Source: Candidatus Pacearchaeota archaeon (lineage in GTDB: Archaea; Nanoarchaeota; Nanoarchaeia; Pacearchaeales; GW2011-AR1). Taken from it: 9,739 nt of DNA. Each line of letters starts with the position of its first letter. The stretch's first letter is position 1. The notes under the pieces are model-generated. The model did not search any database and was not told where the DNA came from. It was given only the letters and a program-made list of their open reading frames with translations. Shown in pieces: positions 4,790-9,739 of this stretch. The stretch is taken from contig NZER01000416.1 in NCBI GenBank assembly GCA_002690445.1, positions 1-9,739 on the forward strand, written 5' to 3'. The translations under genes and the position numbers were made by a program.

Positions 4790-5635
4790 TCAACCGGTTT
4801 TGAAATACCAGATTCGGTGTTCGTTAGTATCCGCGTCCACGTATTGATCCGATTTGGTTTTCTCGCATCCATCACCATCACCATTGGGACCCGTCGCAAC
4901 ATCCGCATCCGACACTCTATGCCAAAGACCCGTATCAGTTGCCGTCCCAGTGTTTGTCCAGGTATTGGTGTCCGGATCGTAAGTGAAGCTCCAGTCAATC
5001 CTATGCGGGGAGCTAACTGTTAATTCGGCGGTTGGATAAGCTATTCCGCTCCCGGTATTGTTCGTGAATCGGATGTGCGCTCGCATCACATTGCTAGCTA
5101 CATCGACCACGCAGGTGTGTCGGCGATATAAGGTAGACCCTTTAGCGGGAACGTGCTTGTAGCCGACTTTGATAACATGCTGACCATCTACCAGATTCCC
5201 GTCGCCGTCTATTTCAACCCCGGTGTCTGATTTGGCCGCTTGGTCAGGATTCACACCCGAGTTCACTTGAACCCGTGTCCCCTCGTCTACTTCGAGAAAC
5301 TGTTCGTCATTCCCTTCACCATTCGTAAGGGTCATTACAAATTTTAGGTATTTGGTTGCGCCGCTATCGTCGAGAAATGGAACACAGGTTTGATCCATAT
5401 TCGCGTTTATATGACCATCTGCTGAACCGAATTGTCGTTTTTCGCTTAAGCCACCGCTCCAATCCCCAAGGTCATCTTGTAGGTTGTCGTCCATCCATAG
5501 ACTTTCAGTCCAATCGATTGCCGCCTCGGACGGTGCAGTAAACCCGTCAATTTTTTCGATGTCGGCTTTGGCAACACCGTCGGCTTTGACGATATCAGCT
5601 GCGGCAACCCCGGTTACTTTCACATAATCGGTCAT
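4790..5635 (-). CDS. Putative virion/tail-associated protein with repeated N-terminal motif
   Basis: Seen: 281 residues. The first 32 contain three imperfect copies of a 10-residue unit (V-K-V-T-G-V-A-A-A-D, V-K-A-D-G-V-A-K-A-D, E-K-I-D-G-F-T-A-P-S). This V-x-G-V-A-x-A-D-I-x-K pattern recurs at the N-termini of phage tail and virion-associated proteins. The remainder is acidic and rich in Asp, Gly, Thr and aromatic residues, with alternating patterns (HVIKVGYKHV, HIRFTNN) consistent with a beta-sandwich, perhaps a ligand-binding or decoration domain. The region 47-230 could be a lectin-like fold (inference). It lies between the fibre gene and the unrecognised 230-aa gene on the same strand, 9 nt after the fibre stop. 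A GGGGG run 5 nt before the ATG can act as ribosome binding site. Confidence 0.72.
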   Translation of the reverse strand: MTDYVKVTGVAAADIVKADGVAKADIEKIDGFTAPSEAAIDWTESLWMDDNLQDDLGDWSGGLSEKRQFGSADGHINANMDQTCVPFLDDSGATKYLKFVMTLTNGEGNDEQFLEVDEGTRVQVNSGVNPDQAAKSDTGVEIDGDGNLVDGQHVIKVGYKHVPAKGSTLYRRHTCVVDVASNVMRAHIRFTNNTGSGIAYPTAELTVSSPHRIDWSFTYDPDTNTWTNTGTATDTGLWHRVSDADVATGPNGDGDGCEKTKSDQYVDADTNEHRIWYFKTG

Positions 5636-5644
5636 CCAAACCCC

Positions 5645-7231
5645 CTACAATTCAATCCAGTTTTGTGACGGGTTAAAATAGATGACGTTTGCGAGGTCGG
5701 TTCCGTGTCCGACTATCCGAACAAAGTCGCTGCCTCCGGTTGGAGCCGCTACGTCAATATTTCCGGTCGTCGTTTCTGAGACATAGACCGCGCCACCTTT
5801 AACGAAAGTCCCGGTCAAGTAGGTGGCACAGTCGAAGAAACCGCGAATTAGAACGCCGTGCGTCCCCGGTGTCGAACCCAACGCGATGCCGAGCAGCTGG
5901 CTCGCTCCGCTGGCTACTGCGTTAGCATCCGTGAGCGTCCAGGCTCCCGAAGAATTAAGGTAATACATCTTACCAGCGGTGAGCGACCCGCTACCAAATA
6001 GAACAACTTCCCCACCTCCGGTGTCGCCAGCTAAACCCGTTGGGTCGTGGTGAACGTCAGCGGCAACCTTTGGCGAGGCGGTCCCTACGCCAAACTTGCC
6101 ACCGGCGGTGATTCGTACCTTTTCAGTCAAGCCGGAGGAAGTAGCAATTTTGTGAGTGAAGAAAACCAGATCCGAGCCGGAGTCGTCGCCCGCGTCAAAG
6201 TCTTCGACAGCTTGTGCGGTGATTGCCGCGATAGTTTTTTCACCCGAGTTTATGTTTCCATCTATCGTGAACCACGAAACCGCTGGTGCGAATTCATCGG
6301 TGGCAACGCCGCCACCCATGTTCAAAGCAAGCCCGTCGCTGACTGCCGCAGCAATTGTCGTGCTGTCCGAAGTGTCGCTTTTCTTCAATTCAAGAAGGTG
6401 GGTCGGGGTCGTCGAGGAAGTGGTGCCGAGCATCACGCTTCCATCGTTGATAATGGTCATCCGCTCGGTGCATGTCGAAGAACCGTTCGGGCTTGTCCAG
6501 AAAGAAAGTTCGGTAGGCATATCGGTAGGGTCGCTTGCCGTGCCTTGCACCCGAGCTTCGATGCGCGCGCCTTCTTCCCAAGAATTACCGTCGTGACCGT
6601 GGAAAGTTACCTTTCCCAAAACCGCGTCATCATCTACCAAAGCTGGTGAAGATTCCGACCCGTCAGCTTTTCGGAGCACCAGCTTCGCCGCAGTCGCTTC
6701 GGTGTCGTGGTAGCAAGAAATAGTAGCCACCGCGTCGGCGTCTTCTTTCGCTATTTCAAGAGCCGTGTCAGGACTATTTGTTCCCAAGCCTAACGCATCG
6801 GTGAGCGTCGTCGGGTAAATGACATTGCTCCCATCCGTCCATCCCCCGGTGGTATTCACAGCGACAAAGTCCAAAGTCCCGTCACCGTCTTCGTAGGTCA
6901 CGGTAATATTAGTCTCGGTGTTGCCCGTCACCATTGCGCCGACAATGTCTTGAACCTCTTCGGTCGTCAGCTGGGTATTATCCGAGACAAAGTCCAAAGT
7001 CCCGTCACCGTCTTCGTAGGTCACGGTAATATTGGTTTCGGTGTTCCCCGTTACCATTGCACCAACGATGTCTTCCACTTCTTCGGTGGTTAAAGCACCA
7101 CCCCCGGTGGTCGGTTCCCACAAATTAGTTGTCGAGTTAAAAGCAAGAACCTGTCCGTCCGTAGGTGCGGTCGGGCTTACGTTCTTGTTAATGATTTGGG
7201 TGGCGTTTTGGCCTCTTTCAGTAATCGGCAT
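5645..7231 (-). CDS. Tail fibre / receptor-binding structural protein
   Basis: Seen: 528 residues. The N-terminal segment D-G-Q-V-L-A-F-N-S-T-T-N-L-W-E-P (25-40) is the short shaft motif found in many phage fibres. It is followed by two near-identical 36-residue units (47-82 and 88-123) starting L-T-T-E-E-V. The middle (about 140-400) is rich in Gly, Thr, Asp and Ser, with repeated G-x-G-T/S-x-S-P and G-x-V-x-x-G-T patterns (ALGLGTNSP, KFGVGTASP) that mark beta-helical, trimeric fibre shafts. The last 125 residues (G-K-M-Y-Y-L ... F-V-R-I-V-G-H-G ... V-I-Y-F-N-P-S-Q-N-W-I-E-L) form a compact C-terminal domain common in phage fibres. AAGGA lies 7 nt before the ATG. Known role of such proteins: host surface recognition. 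No peptidase or glycosidase motif seen. Confidence 0.82.
   Translation of the reverse strand: MPITERGQNATQIINKNVSPTAPTDGQVLAFNSTTNLWEPTTGGGALTTEEVEDIVGAMVTGNTETNITVTYEDGDGTLDFVSDNTQLTTEEVQDIVGAMVTGNTETNITVTYEDGDGTLDFVAVNTTGGWTDGSNVIYPTTLTDALGLGTNSPDTALEIAKEDADAVATISCYHDTEATAAKLVLRKADGSESSPALVDDDAVLGKVTFHGHDGNSWEEGARIEARVQGTASDPTDMPTELSFWTSPNGSSTCTERMTIINDGSVMLGTTSSTTPTHLLELKKSDTSDSTTIAAAVSDGLALNMGGGVATDEFAPAVSWFTIDGNINSGEKTIAAITAQAVEDFDAGDDSGSDLVFFTHKIATSSGLTEKVRITAGGKFGVGTASPKVAADVHHDPTGLAGDTGGGEVVLFGSGSLTAGKMYYLNSSGAWTLTDANAVASGASQLLGIALGSTPGTHGVLIRGFFDCATYLTGTFVKGGAVYVSETTTGNIDVAAPTGGSDFVRIVGHGTDLANVIYFNPSQNWIEL
6863..6970 (-). repeat. Fibre protein tandem repeat, second copy
   Basis: Encodes residues 88-123 of the fibre (LTTEEVQDIVGA to LDFV). 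It differs from the first copy at one residue (Gln for Glu at the seventh position). The repeat period is 123 nt. Confidence 0.9.
6986..7093 (-). repeat. Fibre protein tandem repeat, first copy
   Basis: Encodes residues 47-82 of the fibre (LTTEEVEDIVGA to LDFV). The two copies are highly similar at DNA level but carry several synonymous differences, showing an older duplication held under protein-level selection rather than a very recent one. Confidence 0.9.
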
Positions 7232-7241
7232 AGCTTAATCC

Positions 7242-7559
7242 TTAGTAGTTAATCCCCTCGACATTAACGACGGTGGAACTCCCAGACGCCATTGTCAGTT
7301 TTAAAACGGCTTGTGGGAGGGTGAAATCGTAATCCATAACGAGTAAAGTGTTCGCGGTGTAGGGTTGGGAATCCATCTCACGTTCGGTTCCGTCCGGTTC
7401 AATGTAGTAGACTTTCGCGGTGCCAGCTACCGAGGCTGAATGAACAAAGAAGGTACAGCCACGACGTCCCGCGCTCGAATTTATAATCGTGACAGTAGAA
7501 GTTTCATCGGTGGTTGTCAGCGTTGCCGAATATACTGTTCCTCTTTCCCTTGTTGCCAT
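7242..7559 (-). CDS. Small beta-rich virion protein, function unknown
   Basis: Seen: 105 residues, no signal peptide. It alternates hydrophobic and polar residues (VYSATLTTTDETSTVTIINS, AKVYYIEPDGT, AVLKLTMASGSSTVVNVEGI), as expected of an all-beta sandwich such as a small head or tail decoration or fibre-adaptor protein. AGGAG lies 5 nt before the ATG. It starts 8 nt after the large tail gene and ends 10 nt before the fibre gene, so a structural role linking the two is plausible. No family is recognised by name. Confidence 0.75.
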   Translation of the reverse strand: MATRERGTVYSATLTTTDETSTVTIINSSAGRRGCTFFVHSASVAGTAKVYYIEPDGTEREMDSQPYTANTLLVMDYDFTLPQAVLKLTMASGSSTVVNVEGINY

Positions 7560-7567
7560 AATTTCTC

Positions 7568-9739
7568 CTACTGAATCTGTGCTCCGCTAAACCAGCACTT
7601 CGTGGCGGCTCCGGTAATAGTGGCGGTGCCATTGTAGTCGTTATAGAACTTGGGGATTATTGTGTCGCCGCTGGCAAGAGCAATCGGACCCGAATTGATC
7701 TGGTGTCCGTTGCCCCAACTGCTCCGCAAAAAGAGACTACCGTTTTTAAAGAATGAAATATAGGAATCTGCGTCGTCGTTCGTTACTTCAATGACCTGTG
7801 CGGAAAATTGGTAGACCCCATCGAAAGGAGCGGTGAAGGTCGCAGCTGCCGCGTCATAGTTTGATCCGTGGTCGTAGACTTCTTGAGTGAACGCAATCGC
7901 TCCCGTCGTTTCTTTCGCAATTGTCTGTGTCTCATTCGTCGCGAAAAAGCTCGGCATTGCACGAACGAAGCGAAGCGTGTCGAACAGAACCGTTCCCGCG
8001 TTGGCACTTCGCCCGAGGCGAACCCTCGCATAGTGCTCGCCCGAAGCCGCTGTGTATGTGATGGTTTTAGTTGTCCAATCCGAGGTCGAGAGACTGCTAG
8101 CACTGACAATATTATAAGCAGCGCTGTACGCCTTCGCTGAATCAAGCCCTTCAACCCTCGCAGTAACGGTGATCGAACCCGAAGACGGTTTCACAGATAT
8201 TCCGACCTGATAACTGCGACCAGGCTCGACCGGAAAATGCGACGAATATAGCAGCTTACTGGTGCTAGCCGTTACAGACTTCACCGCATATTTCCCACGG
8301 TGGGGGCTTTCGCTCTTCACCCAATCGGTAGCCCAAGTAGGTGAAACCCCTCCAAGTTCCCAATGGTCAGGTTCGTAACCGGATCCCCTCGTCCAACTCT
8401 CAAAATTGGGGTTCCAAACCAGGTTCGCACCCGCTTCGTGCTCTTCAGCGCTGAAAGCCGTGGGGCTAATGACCCCAAAAGTTCGCCGGTCGTCAATTGA
8501 AGACACCGACGAACCACCGGCGACAACTTTAGCAAGCGGCACAGCCGTTGATAACAAACCGGGGTCATCCCCACCGGTCGTGACCGACTCAACATAGACG
8601 CCATTCGTTCGCGCATTGAATGACACGTAATGGTCTTTTGATGCACTAAGTGGGATTGTTGCTTCGTGGGGGATGCCGGTTCCCGCAGCTAGACCCGCGT
8701 TCAAAGTGACGTTTAGCCCCGAGTCCGTTTCAATATCTAACCCGTTGGTGACGTGCGGTCCTACGCCCCCCCACCAAAAAGAGTTGTTGGAGTAGAAGTC
8801 AATCGGATGGAGATACTTCGGGAGCCAATCCCAATCCACGACAATGCTCGGTGGGCTTTTCTTTGTCGCAAAAGCGAGCCGCCACCGGATATATGCGTCG
8901 GAGTCGTTTAGAGAAAGCTCTTTCCCAACCACCTCCCACTTGGTCGCTGAAGTCAAACCGTCGAAGCCGTAGGCAAGAAACTGGTCATTATCAAGCGTAA
9001 CAACATCGCCGACTTGGATTGCCCACTGCGCGAGGCTGGTGGTCAATTCAATCATGTGGCACCCGTTCGAAAACCGCTGAAGGGTCGTTTCTGCGAAATT
9101 CACCGCTATGGTCATGTCCATAACGTGGCCAATAGGAAGCTCGGTTTCTTGGGATGATTCCACCGCGTGACCTGCCTCAGTGGTATCGAGCATCCCACGG
9201 TTGCCGCTGGTAACGGTGACGTTCATTCTACCGGGCTTTTGGACGACGTTGTCGGCGGTGATGAACTCAGCTGGTGTTTCGTTTCCGGTAAACTCAGACA
9301 GGTAAAGCTCGGTTACGCCTTCAATTAAATCCACCTCTTCGGACTTCATTACCTCACTGTCGATCAAAATATAGAGTGGCCGGTCGGCGCTAATTCCTAC
9401 ACCCGTCGCTTGTAGCGTTCCCCAATTTGTGGGACCTGGTAAATAGTCGCCGGTCGTGCGACTGCCGCAAAGACCAAACGGTGAGTCGATAATTACGGTG
9501 ACGCTACCCCCGCCTACAGGGTTCTTCAATTTTCCGACAAAACCCTGCAAGTCGAAATCGACCGCGCGAGGAAAAATCGCTTTTGACTCTCCAGGAAACG
9601 AGTAGTTCGTCTGTGCGGTTGCATCCCTTACCCGCACCATCCCTTCAAAGCTCCCTTTAGACAGTAACCGTTGAGTGGTGGGGGCACCTGAATTCCAGCT
9701 GCCTGTGTTCTTGATCGTCAACTCGTTAATATAGATCGG
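7568..9739 (-). CDS. Large tail protein with carbohydrate-binding-like and C1q-like C-terminal domains, 5' partial
   Basis: Seen: the frame is open to the right edge (PIYINEL precedes the TTG at 9721), so the true start lies beyond the window; 723 residues are visible. Residues up to about 300 form a beta-rich region with V-G-D-V-V-T-L-D-N and W-E-V-V-G-K-E-L, reminiscent of tail-tip or baseplate hub proteins. From about 439 (NLVWNPNFESW, then E-P-D-H-W) to about 594 is a carbohydrate-binding-module-like jelly roll, where N-x-x-F-E-x-W-x(n)-P-x-x-W is the family's usual opening. The last 128 residues (T-A-P-F-D-G-V-Y-Q-F-S-A-Q-V ... F-S-G-A-Q-I) match a C1q/TNF-like domain. Known: such domains at phage tail C-termini trimerise and bind surface ligands. 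It leads the visible minus-strand unit and probably works in adsorption with the fibre. Confidence 0.8.
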   Translation of the reverse strand, partial: PIYINELTIKNTGSWNSGAPTTQRLLSKGSFEGMVRVRDATAQTNYSFPGESKAIFPRAVDFDLQGFVGKLKNPVGGGSVTVIIDSPFGLCGSRTTGDYLPGPTNWGTLQATGVGISADRPLYILIDSEVMKSEEVDLIEGVTELYLSEFTGNETPAEFITADNVVQKPGRMNVTVTSGNRGMLDTTEAGHAVESSQETELPIGHVMDMTIAVNFAETTLQRFSNGCHMIELTTSLAQWAIQVGDVVTLDNDQFLAYGFDGLTSATKWEVVGKELSLNDSDAYIRWRLAFATKKSPPSIVVDWDWLPKYLHPIDFYSNNSFWWGGVGPHVTNGLDIETDSGLNVTLNAGLAAGTGIPHEATIPLSASKDHYVSFNARTNGVYVESVTTGGDDPGLLSTAVPLAKVVAGGSSVSSIDDRRTFGVISPTAFSAEEHEAGANLVWNPNFESWTRGSGYEPDHWELGGVSPTWATDWVKSESPHRGKYAVKSVTASTSKLLYSSHFPVEPGRSYQVGISVKPSSGSITVTARVEGLDSAKAYSAAYNIVSASSLSTSDWTTKTITYTAASGEHYARVRLGRSANAGTVLFDTLRFVRAMPSFFATNETQTIAKETTGAIAFTQEVYDHGSNYDAAAATFTAPFDGVYQFSAQVIEVTNDDADSYISFFKNGSLFLRSSWGNGHQINSGPIALASGDTIIPKFYNDYNGTATITGAATKCWFSGAQIQ
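7571..7954 (-). other. C1q-like C-terminal domain of the tail protein
   Basis: Domain within the large tail protein. The signature is a central aromatic-rich F-T-A-P-x-D-G-V-Y-x-F-S stretch, a mid segment F-F-K-N-G, then G-D-T-I-I-P-K-F-Y and a terminal F-S-G-A-Q. This follows the C1q-domain order of beta-strands and ends, as usual, at the protein's C-terminus. Confidence 0.65.

Noticed and set aside
4430..5023. 197-codon plus-strand frame across two minus-strand genes
   Set aside because: Shadow composition, and it spans the junction of two genes that have their own ribosome sites.
6047..6649. Long plus-strand open frames opposite the fibre gene
   Set aside because: No domain, arginine/cysteine-rich shadow composition, and full overlap with a well-supported fibre gene.
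1..9739. CRISPR arrays, tRNA genes, insertion sequences or attachment sites
   Set aside because: No regularly spaced direct repeats, cloverleaf-like segments, transposase motifs or terminal inverted repeats were seen; nearly all sequence is coding.

Overview
The window looks like part of a tailed double-stranded DNA bacteriophage genome, probably siphovirus-like and probably infecting a Gram-negative host. The evidence is tail and fibre proteins on one strand, a lysis cassette, closely packed genes with start/stop overlaps, no rRNA or tRNA, and no intergenic stretch over 300 bases. The host type is inferred only from the lysis genes and a possible lipoprotein. The two outermost genes run off the ends of the window.

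Two convergent transcription units meet near 1.5-1.7 kb. The left, plus-strand unit (2-1522, perhaps to 1716) reads: a PAPS-reductase-family protein (5' end missing), a SufU/IscU-type iron-sulfur scaffold with all three ligand cysteines, a VRR-NUC nuclease, and possibly a small lipoprotein. The first three are joined by short overlaps (ATGA; 11 nt), so the sulfur-related pair and the nuclease are probably co-translated.

The right, minus-strand unit reads from 9739 down to 1635. It begins with virion genes: a large tail protein ending in a C1q-like domain, a 105-aa protein, a 528-aa fibre with a tandem repeat, a 281-aa protein with a short repeated N-terminus, and an unrecognised 230-aa protein. 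Next is a histidine-box membrane enzyme resembling lipid desaturases/hydroxylases. Then come lysis-type genes: an anchored coiled-coil protein, a holin-like protein, two paralogous small helical proteins and an M15 peptidase endolysin.

Three points stand out. The holin-like gene ends in A AAA AAG directly followed by TAG, and the -1 frame stays open for 58 codons with protein-like content, ending exactly on the start of the next gene; this is a good candidate for programmed -1 frameshifting. A sulfur/Fe-S pair (PAPS-reductase-like plus SufU-like) is carried beside a nuclease. A lipid-modifying di-iron-type membrane enzyme sits between fibre and lysis genes.
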